Below are positions 50,210 to 59,920 of a DNA stretch of 64,000 nt, one piece after another (the first letter of the stretch is position 1; each line of letters starts with the position of its first letter). Source of the DNA: Streptomyces finlayi (lineage in GTDB: Bacteria > Actinomycetota > Actinomycetes > Streptomycetales > Streptomycetaceae); contig NZ_CP045702.1 of NCBI RefSeq assembly GCF_014216315.1, positions 6,634,001 through 6,698,000 on the forward strand, read 5' to 3'. Below the pieces are notes generated by a model. The model searched no databases, was not told the DNA's origin, and saw only the letters and a list, made by a program, of their open reading frames with translations. The position numbers and the translations under genes are program-made.

Positions 50210-50857
50210 ATGACTACCACCTTTCCGTCCATCTCCATCAGCACGGACAGATTGGTGCTGCGCCCCTTCGACATGGCCGACGTCCCCGCGTACATCGAGA
50301 TGATGAACGACGAACTCGTCACCGCCTGGACCGAAAGCCCCCACCCCTACACCCAGGTGGACGCCGAACGGTGGGTCCGCAGGATCGCTCCTGCCGAGCG
50401 CACCCAGGGCAGCGGCATCGTCTTCGCCGTCACCGAGTTCCTCACCCAGCGCCTCGTCGGATCGGTCCGGCTCCTCAACACCGACTGGCGCACCCTGGCC
50501 ACCGAGGTCCGCTACATCACCGCACCCTGGGCGCGCGGCGAGGGATACGCCACCGAATCCGTCCTGGCCCTCGCCGAATGGCTCTTCCGCGACCAGCACT
50601 TCGAACGCATCGAGCTGCGCACCCCCGCCGACAACACCGCCTCCCAGCAGGTCGCCCAGAAGCTGGGCTGCATCAGCGAAGGCGTCCTGCGCAACGCGCG
50701 GATAGCCCGTACGCGGACCGAGAACGGCACCGACGGCGGCTGGACCGACATCAGGACCGACCTGATCGTCTGGGGCCTCCTCCCCGAAGACCTCGAAGGG
50801 GTCGCCGAGCAGCTCGCCGACGCGGGCGGCTACGGCAGCTACAACGACTGGAACTGA
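50210..50857 (+). CDS. RimJ/RimL-type GNAT acetyltransferase
   Basis: A 215-aa protein. ISTDRLVLRPFDMADVPAYI is the standard N-terminal strand and helix, APWARGEGYATESVLALAEW is the acetyl-CoA loop, and ELRTPADNTASQQVAQKLG the later motif. GGAG six bases before ATG 50210 supports this start; an ATG 12 bases upstream is possible. Members acetylate ribosomal protein N-termini, antibiotics or small amines. No closer assignment is possible. Confidence 0.82.
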   Translation: MTTTFPSISISTDRLVLRPFDMADVPAYIEMMNDELVTAWTESPHPYTQVDAERWVRRIAPAERTQGSGIVFAVTEFLTQRLVGSVRLLNTDWRTLATEVRYITAPWARGEGYATESVLALAEWLFRDQHFERIELRTPADNTASQQVAQKLGCISEGVLRNARIARTRTENGTDGGWTDIRTDLIVWGLLPEDLEGVAEQLADAGGYGSYNDWN

Positions 50858-50963
50858 CAACGAGCGGCCGCCGGACCCGGCCAGGTACGGACCAGGTACT
50901 CTCACCGTGCCCGCCACCCGCGGGCAGTGCCCGCCTGCGACACCCTTCAGGAGACTGACGACG

Positions 50964-52202
50964 ATGGCCGACCGGGTCACGGTGATCGGCTGGGACGGCT
51001 CACCCCTGAGCAGGGCCGCCAACGCCGCCCTCTCGGCCGCCACGCTCGTCGCCGGAGCCGCGCACCACCTCGCACTCCCCGAAGTCCCCGAACGAGCCGA
51101 ACGCATCCGCCTCGGCAGCGTGGACCTCGCCGGCCGCCGGATCGCCGCACACCGCGGCAGCGCCGTGGTCCTCGCCGACGGCGACCCCGGTTTCTTCGGC
51201 GTCGTACGCACTCTGCGCGCACCCGAGCACGGCCTGGAAGTCGAAGTCGTCCCCGCCGTCTCCCCCGTCGCCGCCGCCTTCGCCCGTGCCGGAATGCCGT
51301 GGGACGACGCCCAGATCGTCGTCGCCCACCCCCGTACGCTGCGCCGCGCCGTCAACGTCTGCCGCGCCCACCACAAGGTCGCCGTCCTCACCTCGCCCGG
51401 TGCGGGACCCGCCGAACTCGCCCTCCTCCTCGACGGGGTGCACCGCACCTTCGTGATCTGCGAGGAGCTCGGCACCGACCGCGAACAGGTCACCGTCCTC
51501 ACCTCGGACAGGGTGGCCGACCACTCCTGGCGCGACCCGAACGTCGTCATCGTCATAGGCGGCGGCCCCGAGACCACCGCCACCGGTGCCTGGATCGCCG
51601 GCCGCGATCCCGCCTACCCCCGGGGCGTACGCGGCTGGGCGCTGCCCGCCGACGCGTACCGCGACGGTGGGGCGGACACCGTGGGAGAGACCGGCGAGGG
51701 CGAGTTCCCGGGTCTGCGGGCCGCCCAGTTGGCCCGCCTCGGCCCCCGGACCGGCGACCTCGTCTGGGACATCGGCTCCGGCAGCGGCGCCCTGGCGGTC
51801 GAAGCGGCCCGCTTCGGTGCGGCCGTCCTCGCGGTGGACAGCGACCCGGAGGCGTGTGCGCGCACCACAGCCGCGGCCCGTACGTTCGGCGTCCCGGTCC
51901 AGGTCGTCCAGGGCCGGGCGCCGCACGTCCTGGAACGCCTGCCCGAGCCCGATGTCGTACGGATCGGCGGCGGCGGCGTCCCCGTCGTCACCGCCGTGGC
52001 GGACCGCCGCCCCGAACGTATCGTCACGCACGCCTCCACCCGGGACGAGGCGGAAGCACTCGGCGGCGCACTCGCGGCGAACGGATACCGGGTCGACTGC
52101 GCCCTCCTCCAGACCGTCGAACTCGACACGTCCGCATGGTCGGAGCGCGAACGCTCTGTCGTCTTCCTCCTCTCCGGCGTGCGTTCGGACCTCGCCCCCT
52201 GA
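50964..52202 (+). CDS. cobL: Precorrin-6Y C5,15-methyltransferase (decarboxylating), CbiE-CbiT fusion
   Basis: A 412-aa bifunctional enzyme of corrin ring synthesis that methylates C5 and C15 and removes the C12 acetate carboxyl. The N-terminal CbiE half has VTVIGWDGSPLS, LADGDPGFFGVVRTL and VVPAVSPVAAAFARAGMPW. The C-terminal CbiT half has the SAM loop DLVWDIGSGSGALAVEAARF. ATG 50964 lies ten bases after GGAG. The next gene codes for lower-ligand synthesis and attachment, so this is part of a cobamide cluster, possibly with other genes elsewhere. Confidence 0.92.
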   Translation: MADRVTVIGWDGSPLSRAANAALSAATLVAGAAHHLALPEVPERAERIRLGSVDLAGRRIAAHRGSAVVLADGDPGFFGVVRTLRAPEHGLEVEVVPAVSPVAAAFARAGMPWDDAQIVVAHPRTLRRAVNVCRAHHKVAVLTSPGAGPAELALLLDGVHRTFVICEELGTDREQVTVLTSDRVADHSWRDPNVVIVIGGGPETTATGAWIAGRDPAYPRGVRGWALPADAYRDGGADTVGETGEGEFPGLRAAQLARLGPRTGDLVWDIGSGSGALAVEAARFGAAVLAVDSDPEACARTTAAARTFGVPVQVVQGRAPHVLERLPEPDVVRIGGGGVPVVTAVADRRPERIVTHASTRDEAEALGGALAANGYRVDCALLQTVELDTSAWSERERSVVFLLSGVRSDLAP

Positions 52203-52534
52203 CCCGGTCGGAGACGGCGGGAGGTAGGCTGGCCGATTGTTGTACCGTGCCCGGCCGTTCGTCGCTTCGTTCGTCAATGTCCGGAAAAGGGAACCGTTTT
52301 GGTCCCCGCTGTGGTACGGCACAACCGGGGGACGCGCAACGTGGCGCAGTCCACAGCGAGCCGTGGCAGAAGTGGCTGCCGCGGCGGCGAACGGCCGCGA
52401 GAATGTGTATCTCCGCGGGCGATTCGTGCCGCGCGGCGAGCCCGCTCGTTCTTGTTGACGAGCACCGGCGTGCCGTGGTTCGGGCGCCCCGGGCGAAGGG
52501 CCGAAGGAGCACTGACGATGGGCGAGGGGTACGC
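52203..52534 (+). other. 332-bp leader region before the BluB-CobT gene, no supported gene
   Basis: Contains TAGGCT at 52225-52230, a fair Streptomyces -10. Open frames include one from a TTG at 52237 (73 codons) and a six-codon frame (MGEGYA) from ATG 52518 that overlaps the cobT ATG. I see no cobalamin-riboswitch consensus. The low coding quality suggests a long untranslated leader. Confidence 0.45.
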
Positions 52535-55500
52535 ATGACTGACACCGGCCAGATCCCGGGCGAGGGACTGCCGGAGAACGCAGGCATGGTGGAGCAGCCG
52601 GGCGTCCCCGCCCCGGACGCCTACACCTTCCTCGAACCCTCCGAGCACGTACCCGAGGACGACGACCTTCTCCTGATGCCCACTTCCCAGGGCGCCTGGA
52701 GCGACCCGCACGCGGCTCCGGCCGAGCAGACGGCGTACGCACCGGCACCCGAGCAGGCCGTGTACCAGCCGCAGTCCTACCCGCAGGCCCCGGCGCGGAC
52801 GGCCACGCAGGCCCCGCCGCAGGAGTACGCGTACGGTCATCAGGTCCAGGCCGCCCGGCCGGCGGAGCAGGTCGCGGGGACGCACGAGTCCGGCGGCCGT
52901 GACTCCGGTTCCGTGGACCTCAACGGAGTGCGCTTCCCCGCTGCCGCACCGGCTCCGGCGCAGGTCCAGGCACCCGAGCCGGTCCCCGTGGGCGCCCAGG
53001 CCGCTGCCGCTCCGCCCCGCCGGCCGCTGCACCGGGGTCCCGCCTCCACCGAGGCGCCGTCCTTCGGCAGTACGCCGAGTGGCGGCACCCCGAGCGGTGG
53101 AGTGGTCCGCTCACTTGCCGACCGGGGCCCCACGGTGGCACCGCAGCCCCAGGCGCAGACCCCGGCACCGGCCCGGCACGCGGGACTGCCGACGACGGGC
53201 CCCGAGTACTTCGATCAGGCGGCGTTCGACCTGCCGACGGGCGACGCCCCGCAGACGGGCCCGCAGGTGAACGAGATCCCGCCGCAGGCCCAGGGCCCGT
53301 GGGCCGCCCAGCCCCCGCAGCCGGCCGTTCCTCAGGCAGCGCAGCCGGAGCAGGTGTCCCAGCAGGCCGCTCCGGTGGCTCCAGAGGCCCCGGTGGCTGC
53401 AGTGGTACCGGAGGCTGCAGTGGCACCGGCTGTCCCTGCCGCCCCTCCTGCGCCCGTGGCCCCTGTCGGCGCAGCAGTAACGGTCGTCCCGGAGCCGGTC
53501 GCAGAGCCCGCCCCCGAGCCCGCCGCGGTGCCGGCCGCCGAGACCCCGGCGGAGGTGCCTGCCGAGGCTGCGGTGGAGGCTGCGGTGGAGGCGCCCGCTG
53601 AAGCGGAGGCAGTGGCCGAGGCGGCCGAGGCAGTGGCCCCTCCCGCTACTCCCGCTCCCGCCCCTGCTCCCGCCCCCGTGGCCGAGGGCGACACCATGGG
53701 CCGGTTCGTGGCGGTGGAGGGCTCCGTGCCCACGACACCGCACCTGGCCCCGACGCCGGTACCCGAGCAGCCCGTGGCCGCTGAGGCGGCAGCCGTGGCC
53801 GAGCAGCCGACAACGCCGGAGGCCGTGGCCCCCGCCCCCGCCCAGGAGCCGGAACCCGTAGCAGCGGTCGAGCCCCAGCCGGAGCCTGTGCCCGCACCCG
53901 AGCCGGTCGCAGCACCCGTGGCCGAGACGGTGCCGACGCCCGAGCCGGCCGAGCCCGAGCCCGAAGCAGTGGTGGACATCGAGCCCGAGCCGCTTCCTGA
54001 GCCGGAACCGGTCGCGGCGGCCGAGCCGCCCCAGGTGCCCGACGCCGAACCGGAGGCCGCCACCGGTCCCGAGACCATCGAGACGCCGGAAACGCCGGAG
54101 ACGCCGGAACCGGCGCACGCTGTCACGGCGCCGGCAGCGCTCCCGGTCGAAGCCTCCGCCGAGGAACCCGCACCGGTGGCCGAAGCGGCCGAAGCAGCCG
54201 ACGTACCGGAGTCAGCAGCAGCGCCTGTGGCACCCGTGGCACCCGAGGCAGCAGAGGCCGCCGAAGCCCCTCACGCGCCAGAAGCCCCTCACACGTCAGA
54301 AGCCCCCGAAGCGACGGAAGCACCCGAAGCGCTCCCGGCACCCGAAGCCGCAGAGACCACAGAAGCGGCAGAAGCGGCAGAAGCCCTCCACCCGGCCGAG
54401 GAGCGCGCCGCACCCGTCGCCGTCTCCCCGCCCGCCCCCGCCTACGACGACGCCGAGCGTGAAGCGGTGCTCCGTGTGATGCGCGAGCGCCGCGACATCC
54501 GTAACGGATTCCGCAGCGATCCGATCCCGCACGAGGTGCTGCTCCGCGTCCTGGAGGCCGCTCACACCGCGCCCAGCGTGGGTCACTCGCAGCCATGGGA
54601 CTTCGTCGTCATCCGCTCGGCGGAGACCCGGCGTTCCATGCACGAACTGGCGCAGCAGCAGCGCGACGCGTACGCGAAGTCGCTTCCCAAGGGCCGCGCC
54701 AAGCAGTTCAAGGAAATGAAGATCGAGGCCATCCTCGACACGCCCGTGAACATCGTCGTCACCGCCGATCCCACCCGTGGCGGTCGCCACACCCTCGGCC
54801 GGCACACCCAGCCGCAGATGGCCCCCTACTCCTCGGCGCTCGCCGTGGAGAACCTCTGGCTCGCCGCCAGGGCCGAAGGACTCGGCGTCGGCTGGGTCAG
54901 CTTCTTCGACGAGCGCGAGATGGTCCGCGCCCTCGGTCTGCCCGAGCACCTCGAAATCGTCGCGTACCTGTGTGTCGGTTACGTCGACGAGTTCCCCGAG
55001 GAGCCCGAGCTGATGCAGGCGGGCTGGTCCAAGCGCCGCCCGCTGTCGTGGGTCGTGCATGAGGAGACGTACGGCCGCCGCGCCCTGCCCGGCGAGGAGC
55101 CGCACGACCTGCTCCAGGAGACCATCTCCAACATCCGCCCGCTGGACGCCAAGGCGCTCGGCGAGGCATGGGAACGCCAGAAGCGGATGACCAAGCCGGC
55201 GGGCGCCCTCGGCATGCTGGAGATCATCTCCGCGCAGCTCTCCGGGCTTTCCCGCATGTGCCCCCCGCCGATCCCGGAGCCCGCGGCTGTCGCGATCTTC
55301 GCAGGGGACCACGGGGTGCACGCCCAGGGCGTCACGGCCTGGCCGCAGGAAGTGACCGCCCAGATGGTCGCGAACTTCCTCGGCGGCGGAGCCGTGTGCA
55401 ACGCCTTCGCGGCCCAGGTCGGCGCCGAGGTCTGTGTGGTGGACGTCGGTGTCGCCTCGGAACTGCCCGCGACTCCCGGACTCCTTCCCCGCAAGGTCCG

Positions 55501-56158
55501 TGCGGGAACGGCCGACTTCACGACCGGTCCCGCGCTGAGCCGCGAGGAGGTGCTGGCCGCGATCGAGGTGGGTATCGAGACGGCTCGCGACCTCGTCGCG
55601 GCCGGCAACAAGGGCCTGCTGACCGGCGAGATGGGTATCGCCAACACGACGGCTTCCGCGGCGCTGATCTGCGTGTACACGGGAATCGACCCGGCCGAGG
55701 TGACCGGTCGTGGCACCGGGATCAACGACGAGATGCACGCCCGCAAGGTCGATGTGGTCCGCCGGGCCCTCGATCTGCACCAGCCCGACCCGTCCGACCC
55801 CATCGGCGTGCTCGCGGCGGTCGGCGGTCTGGAGCATGCGGCGATGGCCGGGTTCCTGCTCGGCGGTGCCTCGCTGCGCACCCCCGTCATCCTGGACGGC
55901 GTGAGCGCCGGAGCAGCGGCTCTGGTCGCCAGGGCCATCGCCCCCGAGGCCCTCGCGGCCTGCATCGCCGGTCACCGCAGCGCGGAGCCGGGCCACGTCG
56001 CCGCGCTGAACAAGCTGGGTCTGCGCCCCCTGGTGGACCTGGACCTCCGCCTCGGCGAAGGCACGGGAGCGCTCCTCGCACTCCCCATCGTGCAGAGCGC
56101 CGCCCGCGCGATGCACGAGGTGGCGACGTTCGACTCGGCAGGCGTCACGGAGAAGTAG
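52535..56158 (+). CDS. cobT: BluB-CobT fusion: dimethylbenzimidazole synthase and phosphoribosyltransferase
   Basis: A 1207-aa protein in three parts. Residues 1-635 are low-complexity Pro/Ala/Glu/Val with repeated VAPE, EPVA and EAAE-like runs, probably disordered. Residues about 637-865 match BluB (MRERRDIRNGFRSDPIP, APSVGHSQPWDFVVIR), the FMN-cannibalising enzyme that makes 5,6-dimethylbenzimidazole. Residues about 870-1207 are CobT (KPAGALGMLEIISAQLSG, FAGDHGVHAQGV, LTGEMGIANTTASAA, RLGEGTGALLALPIV with the catalytic Glu), which joins that base to nicotinate mononucleotide to give alpha-ribazole phosphate. ATG 52535 has GAGGGG upstream. The fusion would pass the base straight from maker to user. 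A strong terminator follows. Confidence 0.9.
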   Translation: MTDTGQIPGEGLPENAGMVEQPGVPAPDAYTFLEPSEHVPEDDDLLLMPTSQGAWSDPHAAPAEQTAYAPAPEQAVYQPQSYPQAPARTATQAPPQEYAYGHQVQAARPAEQVAGTHESGGRDSGSVDLNGVRFPAAAPAPAQVQAPEPVPVGAQAAAAPPRRPLHRGPASTEAPSFGSTPSGGTPSGGVVRSLADRGPTVAPQPQAQTPAPARHAGLPTTGPEYFDQAAFDLPTGDAPQTGPQVNEIPPQAQGPWAAQPPQPAVPQAAQPEQVSQQAAPVAPEAPVAAVVPEAAVAPAVPAAPPAPVAPVGAAVTVVPEPVAEPAPEPAAVPAAETPAEVPAEAAVEAAVEAPAEAEAVAEAAEAVAPPATPAPAPAPAPVAEGDTMGRFVAVEGSVPTTPHLAPTPVPEQPVAAEAAAVAEQPTTPEAVAPAPAQEPEPVAAVEPQPEPVPAPEPVAAPVAETVPTPEPAEPEPEAVVDIEPEPLPEPEPVAAAEPPQVPDAEPEAATGPETIETPETPETPEPAHAVTAPAALPVEASAEEPAPVAEAAEAADVPESAAAPVAPVAPEAAEAAEAPHAPEAPHTSEAPEATEAPEALPAPEAAETTEAAEAAEALHPAEERAAPVAVSPPAPAYDDAEREAVLRVMRERRDIRNGFRSDPIPHEVLLRVLEAAHTAPSVGHSQPWDFVVIRSAETRRSMHELAQQQRDAYAKSLPKGRAKQFKEMKIEAILDTPVNIVVTADPTRGGRHTLGRHTQPQMAPYSSALAVENLWLAARAEGLGVGWVSFFDEREMVRALGLPEHLEIVAYLCVGYVDEFPEEPELMQAGWSKRRPLSWVVHEETYGRRALPGEEPHDLLQETISNIRPLDAKALGEAWERQKRMTKPAGALGMLEIISAQLSGLSRMCPPPIPEPAAVAIFAGDHGVHAQGVTAWPQEVTAQMVANFLGGGAVCNAFAAQVGAEVCVVDVGVASELPATPGLLPRKVRAGTADFTTGPALSREEVLAAIEVGIETARDLVAAGNKGLLTGEMGIANTTASAALICVYTGIDPAEVTGRGTGINDEMHARKVDVVRRALDLHQPDPSDPIGVLAAVGGLEHAAMAGFLLGGASLRTPVILDGVSAGAAALVARAIAPEALAACIAGHRSAEPGHVAALNKLGLRPLVDLDLRLGEGTGALLALPIVQSAARAMHEVATFDSAGVTEK

Positions 56159-56162
56159 TCCA

Positions 56163-56199
56163 GGGCCGGGGACCGGGGCTTCGCCACGGTCCCCGGCCC
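56163..56199 (+). terminator. Terminator after the BluB-CobT gene
   Basis: GGGCCGGGGACCG at 56163-56175 and its exact complement at 56187-56199 with an 11-base loop, starting five bases past the stop codon. Confidence 0.88.
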
Positions 56200-56471
56200 C
56201 CGCCGCCGACGTGCCCCGGCGAACACCCGCAGCATGTTGTCGGCCCACGCCCCCGGCCCTCGGAACCACGCCCCCGGGAAGGGTCCGGCAGGGGGACAGA
56301 CCGCCGCAGTCGCCCTGTCCCCGCCCGCACACACGGGCTCCGCACACCGCACCCCGTATCGTGGTCCCACGCCCCACCCCGCCACAGTCCCCGCACGTCA
56401 CAGCCGCTCCACCGCCGCAGCGGCCCGCAGCACACCGCATCTGCACCCCTGCACGAGGAGCCCGCACAGCC

Positions 56472-57725
56472 ATGGCCGAGCACGCCGAGCATCCCGCCTA
56501 CCCCGTCGGACTGCGCCTGCGCGGGCGCCGCGTAGTCGTCGTCGGCGGTGGCCAGGTCGCGCAGCGCCGCCTTCCCGCGCTCATCGCGGCCGGCGCCGAC
56601 ATCACCCTGGTGTCCCCCTCCGCGACCCCCTCCGTCGAGGCGATGGCCGACGCCGGCGAGATCCGCTGGGAGCGCCGCCGCTACCAGGACGGCGATCTCA
56701 CCGACACCTGGTACGCCCTCATCGCCTCCACCGACGCCGCCGCGAACGACGCCGCGTCCGCCGAGGCCGAGCGCACCCGCACCTGGTGCGTCCGCAGCGA
56801 CGACGCCGAAGCCGCCACCGCCTGGACCCCGGCGACCGGCCGCAGCGAGGGCGTCACCGTCGCTGTGCTCACCACCACCTCCCAGGGCCGCGACCCCCGC
56901 CACTCCGCCGCGATACGTGACGCCATCGTCGAGGGCCTGCGCGACGGCACACTCACCGCCCCGCACCACCGCACGCGCACCCCGGGCGTCTCGCTCGTCG
57001 GCGGCGGCCCCGGCGACCCCGACCTGATCACGGTCCGGGGCCGCCGCCTCCTCGCCGAGGCCGACGTCGTCATCGCCGACCGCCTCGGCCCGCGTGACCT
57101 GCTCGACGAACTCCCGCCGCACGTCGAGGTGATCGACGCCGCCAAGATCCCGTACGGCCGCTTCATGGCCCAGGAGGCGATCAACCAGGCACTGATCGAG
57201 CACGCCAAGGCGGGCAAGGCCGTCGTCCGCCTCAAGGGCGGCGACCCGTTCGTCTTCGGCCGCGGCATGGAAGAGGCCCAGGCGCTGGCCGCCGAGGGCA
57301 TCCCCTGCACCGTCGTACCCGGCATCTCCAGCTCCATCTCGGTCCCGGGCGCCGCCGGTATCCCCGTCACCCACCGCGGCGTCGCCCACGAGTTCACCGT
57401 GGTCAGTGGCCACGTGGCCCCCGAAGACCCGCGTTCCCTGGTCGACTGGGCGGCACTCGCGCAACTGCGCGGCACCCTCGTCCTCCTGATGGCCGTCGAC
57501 AAGATCGGAGCCATCGCCACCGCGCTCATCGCCCACGGCAAGTCCCCCGACACCCCGGTCGCGCTGGTCCAGGAAGGCACCACGGCCGCCCAGCGCCGGG
57601 TCGACGCCACCCTCGCCACCGTCGGCGAACGGGCTGTCGCCGAGGACGTACGGCCGCCGGCCGTGATCGTCATCGGCGACGTCGTGAACGTCGGCCCCGA
57701 CCCCGTCGCGGCTCCCACCCCGTAA
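56472..57725 (+). CDS. cobA: Precorrin-2 dehydrogenase/uroporphyrinogen-III C-methyltransferase fusion
   Basis: A 417-aa protein. The N-terminal ~160 residues form a Met8/SirC-like NAD-binding domain (GRRVVVVGGGQVAQRRLPAL), which oxidises precorrin-2 to sirohydrochlorin. The rest is SUMT (VSLVGGGPGDPDLITVRG, VRLKGGDPFVFGRGMEEA, HRGVAHEF), which adds two methyls to uroporphyrinogen III. It is CysG-like but shorter (E. coli CysG is 457 aa); whether it keeps ferrochelatase activity is unclear. It feeds both siroheme and cobalamin. GAGGAG precedes ATG 56472. Confidence 0.9.
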   Translation: MAEHAEHPAYPVGLRLRGRRVVVVGGGQVAQRRLPALIAAGADITLVSPSATPSVEAMADAGEIRWERRRYQDGDLTDTWYALIASTDAAANDAASAEAERTRTWCVRSDDAEAATAWTPATGRSEGVTVAVLTTTSQGRDPRHSAAIRDAIVEGLRDGTLTAPHHRTRTPGVSLVGGGPGDPDLITVRGRRLLAEADVVIADRLGPRDLLDELPPHVEVIDAAKIPYGRFMAQEAINQALIEHAKAGKAVVRLKGGDPFVFGRGMEEAQALAAEGIPCTVVPGISSSISVPGAAGIPVTHRGVAHEFTVVSGHVAPEDPRSLVDWAALAQLRGTLVLLMAVDKIGAIATALIAHGKSPDTPVALVQEGTTAAQRRVDATLATVGERAVAEDVRPPAVIVIGDVVNVGPDPVAAPTP

Positions 57726-57789
57726 CCGGCGGGAATGGATCTTCATCCGAGCCGTTGGCACCTCACCCCGGACAAGGCAGTATCACCCT

Positions 57790-58608
57790 GTGGCTGATCT
57801 CATCACGATCGACGACCCCGACGACCCACGCCTGCACGACTACATCGGTCTGACCGACGTCGAACTCCGGCGTCGGCGCGAGCCCGCCGAAGGCCTCTTC
57901 ATCGCCGAGGGCGAGAAGGTCATCAGGCGGGCCAGGCACGCCGGGTACGAGATGCGGTCCATGCTCCTCTCCGCCAAGTGGGTCGACGTGATGCGCGACG
58001 TCATCGACGAGGTCCCCGCTCCGGTGTACGCGGTCACCCCCGAGCTCGCCGAGCGGGTGACCGGCTACCACGTGCACCGCGGCGCCCTCGCCTCCATGCA
58101 GCGCAAGCCGCTGCCCACCGCCGACGAACTCCTGCACACCGCGCGCCGCGTCGTCGTCATGGAATCCGTCAACGACCACACCAACATCGGTGCGATCTTC
58201 CGGAGCGCCGCCGCCCTCGGCATGGACGCGGTCCTGCTCTCCCCGGACTGCGCGGACCCGCTCTACCGGCGCTCCGTCAAGGTGTCGATGGGCGCCGTGT
58301 TCTCCGTACCGTACGCCCGCCTCGACAGCTGGCCCAAGGCCCTGGACGGCGTACGCGAGGCGGGCTTCGAACTCCTCGCGCTCACCCCGGACGAAAAGGC
58401 GTCGAGCATCGACGACGCCGCGCCCCACCGGCTGGAACGGGTGGCACTGATGCTCGGCGCGGAGGGCGACGGTCTGTCCACCCAGGCGCTGATGGCCGCC
58501 GACGCATGGGTACGGATTCCCATGGCGCACGGCGTCGACTCGCTCAACGTGGGCGCGGCGGCGGCCGTCGCCTTCTACGCCGTGGCGACCGGACGCCCCG
58601 CGAGCTGA
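57790..58608 (+). CDS. TrmH/SpoU-family RNA 2'-O-methyltransferase
   Basis: A 272-aa SPOUT methyltransferase. VVMESVNDHTNIGAIFRSA is motif 1 with the catalytic Arg, VALMLGAEGDGLS motif 2, and IPMAHGVDSLNVGAAAAVAF motif 3, forming the knot that binds SAM. The N-terminal ~110 residues are a substrate-binding domain. The target tRNA or rRNA base is not predictable. Start is GTG 57790. It is convergent with the kinase gene; their stops are 10 bases apart. Confidence 0.9.
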   Translation: MADLITIDDPDDPRLHDYIGLTDVELRRRREPAEGLFIAEGEKVIRRARHAGYEMRSMLLSAKWVDVMRDVIDEVPAPVYAVTPELAERVTGYHVHRGALASMQRKPLPTADELLHTARRVVVMESVNDHTNIGAIFRSAAALGMDAVLLSPDCADPLYRRSVKVSMGAVFSVPYARLDSWPKALDGVREAGFELLALTPDEKASSIDDAAPHRLERVALMLGAEGDGLSTQALMAADAWVRIPMAHGVDSLNVGAAAAVAFYAVATGRPAS

Positions 58609-58618
58609 CGGAACACGC

Positions 58619-59920
58619 CTACGGCTGGGCCCGCTGCGCCTGTGACCGGGTCTGCTCCGGCGTCCGGCCGTCGTCGCCCAGTCCGCGCGCTGGTCCCTGA
58701 CATCCCTGGGCAGCCGCGATCCCCAGCGCCACCAGCAGCGTCACCACGACGAAGACGACCAGCCGCTGGCGAAGCAGCCGTGGATTGGCGGGCCGCCGCC
58801 CCGTGGAGGTGGTCCGGGCGCCGGACCGGGTGCCCGGACGCCTCTGCGCACCGTTCGTCCCCTGCGGCCGCTTCCCCGAGCGGGTCGTGCTGCGCGCCGG
58901 CTGCGGACGTGAGCCTCCGGTGCGGGGCGCTGCCGGCCGGGAGGGAGCGGACCGCTGCCCCTGCGGCCGGGCAGCCGATTCGGCGCCGTCGCCCGCCCGC
59001 CGCGTCTGCTGCTCGGCGTACGGGCCGTCCATCCGGCCGGTGGGCCGGTCGGGGTCCGAAGCGGACCGCTGTGCGGGAGGCCGGCTGTCGTGCAGCCCCT
59101 GCGCCTCGCGCGCCGCGATCTCCTTGAGCCGCATGGACAGCTGCAGCGTGCTCGGCCGCTCCTCGGGATCCTTCGCCAGGCAGGCACGGACCAGCGGGGC
59201 GAGCGCGTCGTGCACGTCGTACAGCTGCGGCTCCTCGTGCACCACGCGGTACAGCATCACTTCGGAACTGCCGTGCCCGAACGGCGAGTCGGCCATCGCC
59301 GCGTAAGCCAGTGTGGCTCCCAGCGAGAAGACGTCGGTGGCGGGCGTCACGGCGGCGCCCCGCACCTGCTCGGGTGCCAGGAAGCCGGGGGAGCCCACCG
59401 CCGTACCGACGTGCGTGAGCGTGCTCGCCCCGGTCGCCCAGGCGATACCGAAGTCGATGATCCGGGGTCCCTTGGGGGAGAGGAGGATGTTCGACGGCTT
59501 CAGGTCACGGTGCACGACCCCGGCCTCGTGGACCGCCACCAGCCCCTCGGAGAGCGCCGCCCCGATCGAGGCCACCTCCGCGGCCGACAGCGGACCCTCC
59601 TCGGCGACCTTGTCGTGGAGCGAGGGGCCCGGCACGTACTGCGTCGCGAACCACGGCCGGTCCGCCTCCAGGTCGGCGGCCACCAGGCGCGCCGTACAGC
59701 CGCCGCGAATCCTCCGGGCGGCGGACACCTCGCGCGCGAAACGCGAACGGAACTCCTGGTCCTCGGCCAGATCCGGACGGATCACCTTGAGCGCCACCCG
59801 CTGGCCGCGCCGGTCCGAACCCAGATAGACGACACCCATGCCGCCCGCGCCGAGCCGCCGGTGCAGCCTGAACGAGCCGACGAGACGCGGGTCCTCGCGC
59901 CGGAGCCGCATCATCGCCAT
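58619..59920 (-). CDS. Membrane-anchored Ser/Thr protein kinase (PknB-like)
   Basis: A 433-aa protein. The kinase domain spans about residues 15-280, with RRLGAGGMGVVYLGSDRRG (P-loop), VVHRDLKPSNILLSPKG (catalytic loop), IIDFGIAWATG (metal Asp) and GFLAPEQVRG. About 100 Pro/Arg/Ser-rich residues follow, then one membrane helix (RLVVFVVVTLLVALGIAAAQ) and a short outside tail without PASTA repeats. I start at ATG 59918-59920; the longer frame overlaps the upstream region. It is divergent from a small gene at 60127. Confidence 0.9.
   Translation of the reverse strand: MAMMRLRREDPRLVGSFRLHRRLGAGGMGVVYLGSDRRGQRVALKVIRPDLAEDQEFRSRFAREVSAARRIRGGCTARLVAADLEADRPWFATQYVPGPSLHDKVAEEGPLSAAEVASIGAALSEGLVAVHEAGVVHRDLKPSNILLSPKGPRIIDFGIAWATGASTLTHVGTAVGSPGFLAPEQVRGAAVTPATDVFSLGATLAYAAMADSPFGHGSSEVMLYRVVHEEPQLYDVHDALAPLVRACLAKDPEERPSTLQLSMRLKEIAAREAQGLHDSRPPAQRSASDPDRPTGRMDGPYAEQQTRRAGDGAESAARPQGQRSAPSRPAAPRTGGSRPQPARSTTRSGKRPQGTNGAQRRPGTRSGARTTSTGRRPANPRLLRQRLVVFVVVTLLVALGIAAAQGCQGPARGLGDDGRTPEQTRSQAQRAQP

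Noticed and set aside
52237..52458. 73-codon frame from TTG between cobL and bluB-cobT
   Set aside because: No ribosome binding site, weak start codon and no family resemblance.
52203..52534. Cobalamin riboswitch before the BluB-CobT gene
   Set aside because: No B12-box-like consensus or matching helices could be recognised by eye.
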